Shown here piece by piece: positions 37,008 to 46,575 of a DNA stretch of 64,000 bases; position 1 is the first letter of the stretch; every line of letters begins with the position of its first letter. The notes below the pieces were generated by a model that made no database searches, was not told the DNA's origin, and saw only the letters and a list, made by a program, of their open reading frames with translations. The position numbers and the translations under genes are program-made. The stretch covers positions 1,116,001 through 1,180,000 of the forward strand of contig NZ_FOBB01000001.1 in assembly GCF_900109685.1 (NCBI RefSeq). Reading direction: 5' to 3'. Source of the DNA: Chitinophaga rupis. Lineage in GTDB: Bacteria; Bacteroidota; Bacteroidia; Chitinophagales; Chitinophagaceae.

Positions 37008-37601
37008 ATGATCCGATTTTTACCGGCCATAACCCTATTAATAGTATGTACCGTTTCCTGTACTGTAAGTGAACGATCCAATAGTAAGATCCGGATGGAA
37101 ACCTATCAGCCCAACACTCAGCAAAAACAATATAAGAACCTGCTCATCGTAGCAGAAGGCTCGCTCCTTAGCCGCACCTACATTGAGAATATTGTATGGG
37201 CCATGAAACCCGGCCTGGAAAAAGCCAAGCTTTCTTATCATTATGAGTTCCTGGGCAACCCGGAAAGGGTGAGCATAGAAAATAACCTGAAAAGGGTAAT
37301 GGACGCCAACCCATCGGATGCACTTTTACACATTCGCCCAATGGCAGCCATCGGTTATACAAGATCAGCAACAACTAACACTACCCCCACTGGCATGCCG
37401 TATGCCAGCAGCACCTCCCTGCTGCGGGCAGCCTATTCTTTTGAGCTCACAGAGGTGCAGGACAAATTAGTATGGGGTGGCCGCCTCACCACCAACATCC
37501 CGGAATATCCCCGCAGCATTTACCCGGTTATCAGTAAAAAAATAATAGCAGAGCTGAAAGAGAACAAGCTGCTGCCTGGAATAGCAGCTGCCGCTCAGTA
37601 A
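37008..37601 (+). CDS. Lipoprotein or exported protein of unknown function
   Basis: The 197-residue protein has a hydrophobic N-terminus with VSC at residues 16-18 (MIRFLPAITLLIVCTVSC), which reads as a lipoprotein signal. The mature part has NLLIVAEGSLLSRTYIENIVW and later DALLHIRPM, SFELTEVQDKLVWGGRL and YPVISKKIIAELKE. This pattern of a strand followed by a helix, with a later conserved WGG, resembles small periplasmic alpha/beta proteins, but I do not recognise a family. It lies alone between gltD and the next unknown exported protein, 92 bases upstream of it. Confidence 0.7.
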   Translation: MIRFLPAITLLIVCTVSCTVSERSNSKIRMETYQPNTQQKQYKNLLIVAEGSLLSRTYIENIVWAMKPGLEKAKLSYHYEFLGNPERVSIENNLKRVMDANPSDALLHIRPMAAIGYTRSATTNTTPTGMPYASSTSLLRAAYSFELTEVQDKLVWGGRLTTNIPEYPRSIYPVISKKIIAELKENKLLPGIAAAAQ

Positions 37602-37693
37602 GCTTAACGGTGTAAACCGTTCATCAGCAGGCATAAAAAGGCGGTTAAGCTATTTACAGGAACAGCCTGCCGCTTAGTAGCTAATTTTACAGC

Positions 37694-38329
37694 ATGTGCC
37701 GCCGGGCGTTCCTATTAGTATGCAGTCTGTTCATAAGCCTTTCCTGTATCCACGCACAGGATACTGCCGGCATTCCCTCCGGCGATGATTTTATTTTCAG
37801 CAGCACCCATCCCAAACGTGGTATTTACAAAACCTTCAAAGAATTTCAGCAGAACGCGCCTTCCGAAAGTGGGAACATAGTGGTAAAGAACCGCAGCTCC
37901 GCCGCGCAGATCTATCTGCTGGCCAACCGCAATGAGCTGCATGTGGTAGATAGCACCGGCCAGGAACATAAGGTAAAGGATTACTGGGGATTTTCTGACG
38001 GCACCAATGTGTACATCCGGGACAATGGGCTGAACAAGCTGGAGGAAATTGGCTATTACTGTTTATACGAGATCCACGCCATAACAGCCACGCCGGTGGC
38101 TAATCCCGCTTCCGTAACGTTTAACGCCGCACCGCCACCCAGCGTAAAGAAAAAAGTGATCAACATCCTTACCGGACAGATATATGACCTGACCCTCTAC
38201 AATCTCAGGAAATATATCCTCCCACAGGACCAGACCTTACTGGATACTTTTATTACCGATGCAAAAAAGCGGGACCGCATGGAGTACTATATCCGCTGGT
38301 TTAACGAGCGTAATACCCCGGTGCTGTAA
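37694..38329 (+). CDS. Exported protein of unknown function
   Basis: The 211-residue protein has a signal peptide (1-21, LFISLSCIHAQ). The mature part begins with acidic residues and has KRGIYKTFKEFQQNAPS, a segment found in Bacteroidota exported proteins that read like surface sensors. NELHVVDSTGQEHKVKDYWG and the strand-rich YIRDNGLNKLEEIGYYCLYE follow. The C-terminal 70 residues contain VINILTGQIYDLTLYNLRKY and a helical tail. I do not recognise a named domain. It may be cotranscribed with the preceding unknown gene. The following tamB gene starts 121 bases later. Confidence 0.72.
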   Translation: MCRRAFLLVCSLFISLSCIHAQDTAGIPSGDDFIFSSTHPKRGIYKTFKEFQQNAPSESGNIVVKNRSSAAQIYLLANRNELHVVDSTGQEHKVKDYWGFSDGTNVYIRDNGLNKLEEIGYYCLYEIHAITATPVANPASVTFNAAPPPSVKKKVINILTGQIYDLTLYNLRKYILPQDQTLLDTFITDAKKRDRMEYYIRWFNERNTPVL

Positions 38330-38450
38330 ATTATAATAGCCCCAGCTATCTCCCCATATTGGGTAGGTATAAATTTTGCTACCTCTACTTGTAGCACCAT
38401 ACATTTACCAAAGCATTTATTTTCAGTAAATTACCGAGTAATTTTTCATA

Positions 38451-41400
38451 GTGACAGTAGCTGAAACTCCCGAGGACAAACATCATCGCGGTCGCCCATG
38501 GTGGCGTTGGCTTTTATGGATCATCATTGCCATACTATTATTGCCTGTGATGGCTGTATTATTGCTTCAACTTACACCCGTACAGGATTACCTGCGCCGG
38601 CAGGGGGAGCTATACCTGCAAAGCAAGCTGCATACAAAAGTAAAGATCGGGTACCTGCGCGCCCGCGGCTGGCAATATCTTGAGCTGCGCAATGTATATG
38701 TGGCAGATACGGCGCAGCAGGCCCTCTTATACTCCGGCTCTCTGAAAGTACATTACAACCTGCTATCCCTGCTCAATAATGAGCTGCGCATCAATAAGCT
38801 GGAATGGGATACCGTATTGATAAATGTGTACCGGCATGGCGCAGACACAACATATAATTACCAGTTTATTGTAAATGCCTTTACCAGCCCGGATACTACA
38901 CCGGATACGCTGGCGCCGGAAACCGGCACCACCATGCAGTTCCGCATTAAAGATGTAACTATGCGGCAGGTACGGCTAAGCTATGTGGATGACCTGGACG
39001 GCATGCACGCGGTGCTGCACTGGAAAACCCTGCAAATAGATCCGGATGATCTGCTGGTGAATGATGGTGTATATGCCTTCCGCGGTATTACGCTGGATGG
39101 GTTAACAGGTTTCTTCCGCCAGGCCTACCGCCTGAAAGCCACTGCCGCCGCAGCCCCGCCGCCACCGGATGCAGATACCACGGCAGCGCCTTTTCACCTG
39201 CTGCTGAAAAAATTACAGCTAAGCAACAGCACCTTCTGGTATGAGAGTGAGGACATCGGTATTTCCACCGCGTGGAAAGTAGGCCGCTTCCAGGTCACCA
39301 ATGCTAATATTGACCAGGACTCTACCCACATACAAATAGAAAATATTGACCTGCGCAGCACCAGGGGCATTGTAACCATGTCTATGCCTAAAGATACCAG
39401 CGCACCGGTATCAGACAGCAGCGCCCCCAATACCTGGCGGGTAAATACGGGCCAGGCATTGTTTGAGCAGCTGACGGTTAAATATGATAATAATACCGGC
39501 CCCGCCCCACGCGGCGCAGGCGCAGGTAACCCGGACTATAACCACCTGTTCATCCGGGATTTTACTACCCACCTAAAGGATATTAATTACAATGCAGATA
39601 CCGTGAGCGCCGTGCTGCAGCAGCTAAGCATGCGGGAACAGTCATCCGGCCTGGCTGTAAAGCGGGCGCACATGAACTTTTTGTTTACCCCGCAGGTGCT
39701 GGCCCTTAATGACCTGCTGCTGGAAACCAACCAATCCATTCTGCGGAAACAAATAGTCGTTACCGTGCCTTCCTGGGCCACGGTGGCTGATCACCTGGAT
39801 CAGCTGCAGCTGCGCGCCAACCTGGACTCTACGCGTATTGTGCTGAATGAGTTCATGCCCTTTGTACCGGACGCGCATAGTAAGTACATGCAGCCATTAT
39901 GGGGCAAGCAGCTGTTTATACATGCTGTTATGAGAGGCAGTATGTCGCGCCTGGAAATTCCGCAGCTCTACATACGTGATAATGTGGGTAACCTGGTACA
40001 GGCTAAGGGAGAGATCTTTTATTCAAAAAATACAGATAGCATACGCGCTAACCTGCCGGAGCTGCTGCTGCAAAGCGGCAACAAACCGCTGCGGGCCTGG
40101 CTGCCGCCCGGCACCATGCCGGACTCCATCCGCCTGCCGGAACAAATGCTTATTACCGGCTCTTTCCAGGGCGGCATGGCTAATCTGCAAACAGAGTTGC
40201 AGCTTAAGAGCGACCTGGCAAACGCAAATTTGACCGCTCACCTGGTAAATATTATGGATAGCCTGCGCGCCAGCTACTCCGTGAACGTGCCGTACTTTCA
40301 TGTGAACCCCGGCCGTATTTTATATGATACTTCCATGGGCTGGATCAATGGGCGTTTGGAAGCAGAAGGTAAAGGTTATGAAATAAATACCATGGCCGCC
40401 AATGCTGCGCTGGCATTAAGCAGCGCTACCTATAACGGCTATACGTACCAGGATATTAATATGAAAGCTGGCATCCGCGCAGGTGATTTCAATGCCTCCG
40501 GTCAGAGTGAAGATTCTTCCCTGAACATGGTGTTTGACGTAGCCGGCCGCATACAGGATACCCTGCTGCAAAACCTGCAGGCCAACCTGCAGCTCACTAA
40601 GGCCGACCTGTATGCCACGCATTTTTATACAGATCCCATGCAGCTGAAAGGCGATCTCACAGCAGATTTCAGCAGCATTACACCCACCCGCATCATAGGT
40701 AATGCTAACCTCACCGGCTGGCAAATAGCTACTAACGGGCAGGTGTTCCCCATTGATACGGTAGCATTAATAGCGGAATACCAGGACCAGCAATACCTGA
40801 CCCTTCGGGGCCCTTTTGGTTTTATAAAAGCCAATGGTATGGTGGATTATACAAAGATAGGCGCTGCATTCAGCGGTATTATCAGCAAGCCGTTACAACC
40901 GCTGGATAGCTCACGCATTGTAACTCTGCCGCCCGGCCAGCTGCTGCAATGGACAGCTGTATTAAACTGGCCACGCAGCCTGCAGGCCATGGCGCCCGGC
41001 CTGCGTATGAACCAGCCCATAAATATATGGGGCCGCCTGAATTCAGATAGCAGCCTGCTGGTAATGAAGGCCACCTTACCTAAATTAACATACGACTCCC
41101 TGCATATAGATAGCCTGCTGGTAGATGCCCGCATACAGGATACAGCAATGAATGCAGTCGTTTCCTTGGCAGCGCTGCGCCACCCCATAGCCCCGCTCAA
41201 CCATACAGAGCTGCTGGCCAACGCTAACATAGGCAAGCTGCGCTGGAACCTGAATGTGGATGATCCGGCCCGCAAGCCTAAATATAAAGTAGGCGGCCTG
41301 GTGCAATTTTTACCGGATAGCATAATTGCTCTTTCTCTGGACCGGGAGCTGCTGCTGAACAAACAGCAGTGGACGGTGGCTGACAATAACCTGGTGCGCC

Positions 41401-43520
41401 TGCATAACGGTATGCCGGATACCGCCAACCTGAAACTCTCTTACCGGGAACAATCCATTCAATTACAAACCCGGCCGGATAGCAGCAACAGCCGCTTACC
41501 GGCGCTGCAGGCAGATATTAAGGATTTTCAGCTGGCCACAATTACCGGCCTCCTGGCAGCAGATACGGTGCTGGCCACCGGCGTGCTGAATGGCCAGGCC
41601 ACCGTGAGCAATCTCAGTAACACGCCTTTGGTAGCCAGCACCCTGAAAATTGACAGCCTAACGTTCAGGAATACACGCCTGGGTACATTGAATGCAGATC
41701 TTAAAACGCCGGCGCCCAACACTTACGCTATTAATGCCGGCCTGGTTGGTAATGATAACGACCTGCAGGTGCAGGCCACCTATGATACGGCCATTAATGC
41801 CAAAGTGGATATTAACCACCTGAATGTAGCCGTCATAGAGCCTTTCACTTTTGGCAATGTTACGCGCATGCACGGCAGCGCCAACGGGCAGTTTAATATT
41901 ACCGGCACTACCGATAAGCCAAAGGTATTAGGCCACATTCATTTTAACGATGCCGGCGGCACTATAACCTATGTAGGCGCACCGCTCACATTACCGGATG
42001 AGGAAATTGTGCTGGATGAAAAGGGCATTGCCTTTAATAAGTTTGTGATTGCAGATAGCCTGGGTAATGAGCTGGTCGTGAATGGCCGGGTAAACAGCAC
42101 TGATTTTACCAACTACCGCTTTAACCTGGATGTGAATGCAGATAACTTTATGGTGCTGGGTAAGCAGCAGAACCCCGATCAATTGTTCTACGGCCCTGCA
42201 TTTGTAGACAGCCGTATTAAAATACGGGGCAACATGGACCTGCCGCGTATTGATGCTTACGTTAAGCTGCGCGATAAATCCAAGGTAACGGTTACCATTC
42301 CGGAACCCAACCCCGGCGTGGCCAACAGGGAAGGCGTAATGGTGTTTGTGGATAAAGATGCGCCGCTGGATTCAGCACTTATTAAAGCCCAGGACAGCGC
42401 ACGGTTTGAGAATCCGCGCCTGCAGGGTATAAACTTCAGCGGTAATGCGGAGATCACGCCGGAATCTACCATCAAAATAATTATTGATCCGCAGAATGGT
42501 GATTATGTGGAGGCCAAAGGCAGCACCAACCTCAATGCCACGCTGGATGCCAGCAGCAAGCTGAGTTTAACCGGCCGGTATGAGATCCAGGAAGGTAAAT
42601 ACCAGATGTCTTTATACGAGGTGATCAAACGCTCCTTTGCTATTGAAAAAGGAAGCGCCATTACTTTTAATGGCGATGCAATGGATGCTATGCTGGATAT
42701 CACTGCCAAGTATACGGTAAATGCACCTGCGGCAGACCTGGTATCTGACCAGCTTTCCAGCATGGATGCCAGTTCCCGTAACCGCTACCGCCAGCGCCTG
42801 CCCTTTGAAGTGTACATGTACATTAAAGGCGACCTGCTGAAACCACAAATTTCATTTATGCTGGATATGCCGGAGGCGGAACGTAATGCCTTCAGCGGCA
42901 CGGTATATAACCGGTTAAAACAAATTAACCAGATAGAGTCTGAGCTGAATAAACAGGTAATGGGCCTGCTGGTGCTGAACTCATTTATACCAGATGATCC
43001 CGGGGCTACAGAAAGTGAAGGAGTGGACGTTGGCCAGCAGGCGCGTAAGAGTGTGAGCAAGATCTTATCCCAGCAAATGAACAACCTGGCCGGCAACCTT
43101 ATTAAAGGGGTGGATATTAATTTTGACCTGCAGCAGAATGAAGACTATTCCACCGGCTCTGCCAAAGAAAATACTACGTTGAATGTAGGCGTATCCAAAG
43201 CCCTGTTCAATGATCGTTTAACCGTTTCCGTGGGCTCCAATGTGCTGCTGGAAGGCGATGCCGCCACCAGCAATACCAGCAACCTGGTGGGTGATATTTC
43301 TGTGGACTATAAGCTTACCCGCGACGGGCGTTACCGCGTACGCATTTACCAGCGTAATACCAACGAAACCGTAGTGGAAGGACAGGTAGTGGAAACCGGC
43401 GCGGCCTTTATGCTGGTAATAGATTATGACAAATTCCGCGAGATCTTTGGCCGCTCCAAAGAGGAAAAACGGCAGGAAAAGATCCGCCGGAACAATCAAA
43501 AGAAATCTTCTAAGAAATAA
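38451..43520 (+). CDS. tamB: TamB-like translocation and assembly module protein
   Basis: The 1689-residue protein starts with GTG and has one N-terminal inner membrane anchor (about 20-42, LLWIIIAILLLPVMAVLLL). A very long beta-rich region follows, of the AsmA/TamB type that forms a hydrophobic groove across the periplasm. The DUF490 domain fills the last 400 residues, with GTITYVGAPLTLPDEEIV, ARFENPRLQGINFSGN and SLTGRYEIQEGKYQMSLYEV. TamB-like proteins work with a BamA-family barrel and are now linked to lipid transport to the outer membrane. The partner barrel gene starts eight bases downstream, so the two are cotranscribed. Confidence 0.93.
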   Translation: MTVAETPEDKHHRGRPWWRWLLWIIIAILLLPVMAVLLLQLTPVQDYLRRQGELYLQSKLHTKVKIGYLRARGWQYLELRNVYVADTAQQALLYSGSLKVHYNLLSLLNNELRINKLEWDTVLINVYRHGADTTYNYQFIVNAFTSPDTTPDTLAPETGTTMQFRIKDVTMRQVRLSYVDDLDGMHAVLHWKTLQIDPDDLLVNDGVYAFRGITLDGLTGFFRQAYRLKATAAAAPPPPDADTTAAPFHLLLKKLQLSNSTFWYESEDIGISTAWKVGRFQVTNANIDQDSTHIQIENIDLRSTRGIVTMSMPKDTSAPVSDSSAPNTWRVNTGQALFEQLTVKYDNNTGPAPRGAGAGNPDYNHLFIRDFTTHLKDINYNADTVSAVLQQLSMREQSSGLAVKRAHMNFLFTPQVLALNDLLLETNQSILRKQIVVTVPSWATVADHLDQLQLRANLDSTRIVLNEFMPFVPDAHSKYMQPLWGKQLFIHAVMRGSMSRLEIPQLYIRDNVGNLVQAKGEIFYSKNTDSIRANLPELLLQSGNKPLRAWLPPGTMPDSIRLPEQMLITGSFQGGMANLQTELQLKSDLANANLTAHLVNIMDSLRASYSVNVPYFHVNPGRILYDTSMGWINGRLEAEGKGYEINTMAANAALALSSATYNGYTYQDINMKAGIRAGDFNASGQSEDSSLNMVFDVAGRIQDTLLQNLQANLQLTKADLYATHFYTDPMQLKGDLTADFSSITPTRIIGNANLTGWQIATNGQVFPIDTVALIAEYQDQQYLTLRGPFGFIKANGMVDYTKIGAAFSGIISKPLQPLDSSRIVTLPPGQLLQWTAVLNWPRSLQAMAPGLRMNQPINIWGRLNSDSSLLVMKATLPKLTYDSLHIDSLLVDARIQDTAMNAVVSLAALRHPIAPLNHTELLANANIGKLRWNLNVDDPARKPKYKVGGLVQFLPDSIIALSLDRELLLNKQQWTVADNNLVRLHNGMPDTANLKLSYREQSIQLQTRPDSSNSRLPALQADIKDFQLATITGLLAADTVLATGVLNGQATVSNLSNTPLVASTLKIDSLTFRNTRLGTLNADLKTPAPNTYAINAGLVGNDNDLQVQATYDTAINAKVDINHLNVAVIEPFTFGNVTRMHGSANGQFNITGTTDKPKVLGHIHFNDAGGTITYVGAPLTLPDEEIVLDEKGIAFNKFVIADSLGNELVVNGRVNSTDFTNYRFNLDVNADNFMVLGKQQNPDQLFYGPAFVDSRIKIRGNMDLPRIDAYVKLRDKSKVTVTIPEPNPGVANREGVMVFVDKDAPLDSALIKAQDSARFENPRLQGINFSGNAEITPESTIKIIIDPQNGDYVEAKGSTNLNATLDASSKLSLTGRYEIQEGKYQMSLYEVIKRSFAIEKGSAITFNGDAMDAMLDITAKYTVNAPAADLVSDQLSSMDASSRNRYRQRLPFEVYMYIKGDLLKPQISFMLDMPEAERNAFSGTVYNRLKQINQIESELNKQVMGLLVLNSFIPDDPGATESEGVDVGQQARKSVSKILSQQMNNLAGNLIKGVDINFDLQQNEDYSTGSAKENTTLNVGVSKALFNDRLTVSVGSNVLLEGDAATSNTSNLVGDISVDYKLTRDGRYRVRIYQRNTNETVVEGQVVETGAAFMLVIDYDKFREIFGRSKEEKRQEKIRRNNQKKSSKK

Positions 43521-43528
43521 TAAGAATA

Positions 43529-45925
43529 TTGCGAACTAACTATTCACATATCGTTCTGTTAATGGCCGGCCTATGTATCTGCGCCTGCAGCACTACGCGT
43601 ACCGTTCCGGAAGGCGACCGGCTGTATACCGGCACCAACATAAAGTGGGATGGTAAAAAGCCCGGCGATTATGCTACGCTAAAAGAAAACCTGGAAAGCA
43701 GCGCACGCCCGAAACCTAACCGCAAGTTCCTGGGTATGCCTGTGCGGCTGTGGCTCTACAACCTGGGTAATAAGCCTAAAGGCAAAGGGCTTAATTACCT
43801 GCTGCGTAATAAGTGGGGCGAGCCGCCGGTGCTGTTAAGCTCCGCCAAAAGGGATTATACCTCCAACGTATTGCAGCAATACCTGGTGGACAATGGTTTC
43901 TTTCAGGCCGATGTTGTATCCGACATAAAATACAAGGGTAAGAAAAAAGCCAGCGGCGTGTATACCGCCACACCCAACCTGCGCTATACTATTAAAAGTG
44001 TTACCTACGAAACTGACAGCTCGCAGCTGGGCCGCACCATTGCCGCATCTACAGACCATTCCTCGCTGGTGGTTGGCAAAAACTATAGCCTGGATAGTGT
44101 GAAGGCAGAAAGGGAACGTTTACACAACCGCTTAAAAGAGCAGGGTTATTACTACTTCACAGCCGATCATTTGCTGGTAGAAGTAGACAGCACACAGAAT
44201 GATGGTACGGTGAATCTGTTTGTGACGGTAAAGAAAGATATTTCGCCACTGGCGCGTAAGCCGTACTATATGCGCAGGATCACCCTGTTCCCTAACTATT
44301 CGCTGGACCAGGATACCTCAAACCGCATTAACCGGGGAGAGGTAACATTATACCGCAACTTTGGCGTAGTAGATCCGGAAAAGAAGTTCAGGCCTCTTAT
44401 ATTCCGCCGCTCCGTGTTCCTGAAGCCGGATAGCCTGTACCGTCTAAGCAACCATGATATTACCCTGCAGCGGCTTATTGGCCTGGGCAATTTTAAGTTT
44501 GTGAAAGGCCAGTTCCGCACAGTGCGCGACCGTGACAGCAGTGTGAATAACAGGAGGGATACCACCATAAGAAGGGATAGCAGCAGTTACAGGAATAATT
44601 TCAGCATTAACAGGAGGGATAGCAGCTACAGAACCCGGCTATTGTCTGATACCGGGCGGCTGGATGCTACCTTTTACCTTACGCCTTACCCGCAGTATTC
44701 CCTGCAGGCGGAGCTGCGCGGCACCTCCAAATCCAACAACTTTGTGGGTTCTGAAATAAAGGTAACACAGCGTAACCGTAACTGGCGGCGGGCCGCTAAC
44801 CTGCTGGAAGTATCAGCCTCCGGTGGTATGGAATGGCAAACCGGCGGGCAGCTGGTAAGCGCTAATTCGTATAGCCTGAAGGGTGAGGTAGCCTTAACGG
44901 TGCCACGTTTTATTTCCCCTGTAAGAGGGTTGTTAAACATCCGCACACCTTATGTGCCGCGTACGCGTATTAGCCTCAGCTATGAGCTGTTCAGCCGGCA
45001 AAACCTGTATAACCTGAACGCGTATACGTTCCAGTGGCAGTATCTCTGGCGGCAAACACGTTTCCTGGAACATAACTGGGCGCCCGTTTCCATTACCTAC
45101 GTGCTGCCTACCAGCACTACCCCGGGTTACGATAGTATCTTAAAGGTAGATCCTGTGCAGCGCAGGGCCATAGAAAAACAATTCATACTGGGTGCTAACT
45201 ATAACATTACCTATAATAACCAGGAGCCTAACCGCATTCATAGTTTTTATCTGAATGGTAACATAGATATATCCGGTAATGTAGCCGGTTTAATAGTACC
45301 CAAAGGCGATAGTGGCAGAACGCTGTTCGGCAGCCCCTTTGCACAATATGTAAGGCTAAATGGTGATGTACGGCACTATTGGCAGCTAAGCAAGAACAAC
45401 CTGTGGGTGAACCGTTTTTTTGCCGGTTACGGCCTGCCTTACGGCAATTCCAGGACCCTGCCCTTTGTAAAACAATTCTTTACCGGCGGTAGCAGCAGCT
45501 TACGCGGTTTCCGCGCCAGAACATTAGGCCCGGGTACTTACCGCGATACCAGCAGCCGTTACCTGGCCAATGAAGCCGGTGATATTAAGCTTGAGTTTAA
45601 CTCCGAATTGCGCATACATCTTATAAGCGTGGTCAATGGCGCGCTGTTTGTAGATGCCGGTAATATCTGGCTGCAAAAAAGCGATACCAACAGGATAGGT
45701 GGGCAATTCAGCGGGCATTTCCTAAAGGATATTGCAGTGGATGCAGGTGTGGGTTTGCGCATAGATGCCTCTATTATAGTGGTGCGCCTGGACCTTGCCT
45801 TTCCCCTGCGCAAGCCCTGGCTGCCGGAAAATGAACGATGGGTGTTAAAAGATGTTCGCTTTGGCGATCCGGATTGGCGTAAGGATAACCTGATCCTGAA
45901 TATAGCTATTGGCTACCCATTCTGA
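43529..45925 (+). CDS. TamA/BamA-family outer membrane barrel, lipidated (TamL-like)
   Basis: The 798-residue protein starts with TTG: the next in-frame Met (residue 12) would cut the signal in half, while TTG gives MRTNYSHIVLLMAGLCICAC with a lipobox at Cys20. POTRA-like domains fill about 50-330 (for example NVLQQYLVDNGFFQADVVSD). An Arg/Asp/Ser-rich stretch follows near 340-375, and the C-terminal barrel ends with NLILNIAIGYPF. KQFFTGGSSSLRGFRARTLG is the conserved surface-antigen motif. In Bacteroidota the lipid-modified TamA relative is called TamL and is encoded with TamB, as here. It would insert outer membrane proteins or help TamB. Confidence 0.92.
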   Translation: MRTNYSHIVLLMAGLCICACSTTRTVPEGDRLYTGTNIKWDGKKPGDYATLKENLESSARPKPNRKFLGMPVRLWLYNLGNKPKGKGLNYLLRNKWGEPPVLLSSAKRDYTSNVLQQYLVDNGFFQADVVSDIKYKGKKKASGVYTATPNLRYTIKSVTYETDSSQLGRTIAASTDHSSLVVGKNYSLDSVKAERERLHNRLKEQGYYYFTADHLLVEVDSTQNDGTVNLFVTVKKDISPLARKPYYMRRITLFPNYSLDQDTSNRINRGEVTLYRNFGVVDPEKKFRPLIFRRSVFLKPDSLYRLSNHDITLQRLIGLGNFKFVKGQFRTVRDRDSSVNNRRDTTIRRDSSSYRNNFSINRRDSSYRTRLLSDTGRLDATFYLTPYPQYSLQAELRGTSKSNNFVGSEIKVTQRNRNWRRAANLLEVSASGGMEWQTGGQLVSANSYSLKGEVALTVPRFISPVRGLLNIRTPYVPRTRISLSYELFSRQNLYNLNAYTFQWQYLWRQTRFLEHNWAPVSITYVLPTSTTPGYDSILKVDPVQRRAIEKQFILGANYNITYNNQEPNRIHSFYLNGNIDISGNVAGLIVPKGDSGRTLFGSPFAQYVRLNGDVRHYWQLSKNNLWVNRFFAGYGLPYGNSRTLPFVKQFFTGGSSSLRGFRARTLGPGTYRDTSSRYLANEAGDIKLEFNSELRIHLISVVNGALFVDAGNIWLQKSDTNRIGGQFSGHFLKDIAVDAGVGLRIDASIIVVRLDLAFPLRKPWLPENERWVLKDVRFGDPDWRKDNLILNIAIGYPF

Positions 45926-45951
45926 CGCTGGAAAACACATGAAAAAAGGAG

Positions 45952-45959
45952 TATATTTG
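45952..45959 (+). promoter_or_regulatory. Candidate promoter of rlpA
   Basis: TATATTTG is a full -7 match. It lies 16 bases before the rlpA ATG, so the leader would be about 9 bases. The -33 region is weak. Confidence 0.5.
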
Positions 45960-45974
45960 TAAACAACCTTTTGC

Positions 45975-46349
45975 ATGCTCATATCCCGGTTTATACATTA
46001 CTATATCTTACTGGCTCTTTGCCTGTTCCTGCTGTGCTCTTGTGCCCGGCAGATCACGGAAAGCGGAAAAGCCTCTTATTACGCAGATAAGTTTGAAGGC
46101 CGTAAAACAGCCAGTGGCGAAACGTTTCACCAAAGCGCCATGACGGGCGCACACCGTACCTTACCATTTGGTACTAAAGTAAAAGTTATAAACCTGGCCA
46201 ACGGCCGCTCCGTAAAAGTAAAGATCAACGACCGGGGTCCGTTTGCACAAGGCCGTATCATAGACCTCTCCAAAAAAGCAGCCCGTAAGCTGGGCATCGT
46301 AGAAACCGGCGTAGCACCGGTGGATATTAAGTACAAAAAGAAGAGATAG
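45975..46349 (+). CDS. rlpA: RlpA-family septal/lytic lipoprotein
   Basis: The 124-residue protein has lipobox LCSC (Cys23) and a double-psi beta-barrel domain. Conserved elements are GKASYYADKFEGRKTASGE near the start, MTGAHRTLPFGTKVKVIN and VKINDRGPFAQGRIIDLSKKAA, which includes the DRGPF signature and the acidic residue used for lytic transglycosylase activity in studied RlpA proteins. It lacks a SPOR domain. It is a short form, as is common in Bacteroidota. It would act on naked glycan strands in the periplasm. It has its own promoter after the tamB operon. Confidence 0.92.
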   Translation: MLISRFIHYYILLALCLFLLCSCARQITESGKASYYADKFEGRKTASGETFHQSAMTGAHRTLPFGTKVKVINLANGRSVKVKINDRGPFAQGRIIDLSKKAARKLGIVETGVAPVDIKYKKKR

Positions 46350-46364
46350 CTAAGTACGCAGATA

Positions 46365-46575
46365 GAATTATCAATTACGGTTCCGCCAAAGCGGGGAATG
46401 CTTTTGAAGGCAATTATGATATGAATATTATGAATGGGGCCAGTCCTTTAATACTAAATGCAAAACGCTGTATGCATAACCCTAATGCAGCAAATATCAA
46501 ACTTACTGCATTAGCTAAGCACACAGCGTTCTTATTAAGCTCAATTCGTAATCCGTAATTGACAATTCGTAATTA
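46365..46575. repeat. Dispersed intergenic element B, copy 2 (inverted)
   Basis: Read on the minus strand this begins with AATTACGAATTGTCAATT near 46575 and ends with the hairpin module (CCGC-CAAAG-CGGGG type at 46383-46399) and AATTGATAATT near 46365. The interior differs from copy 1 and holds a long imperfect hairpin with outer arms AACGCTGT (from 46466) and ACAGCGTT (to 46531), plus CTAATGCAG/CTGCATTAG inside. It probably terminates both flanking convergent genes. The stop of the PfpI gene lies inside the terminal repeat. Confidence 0.6.
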
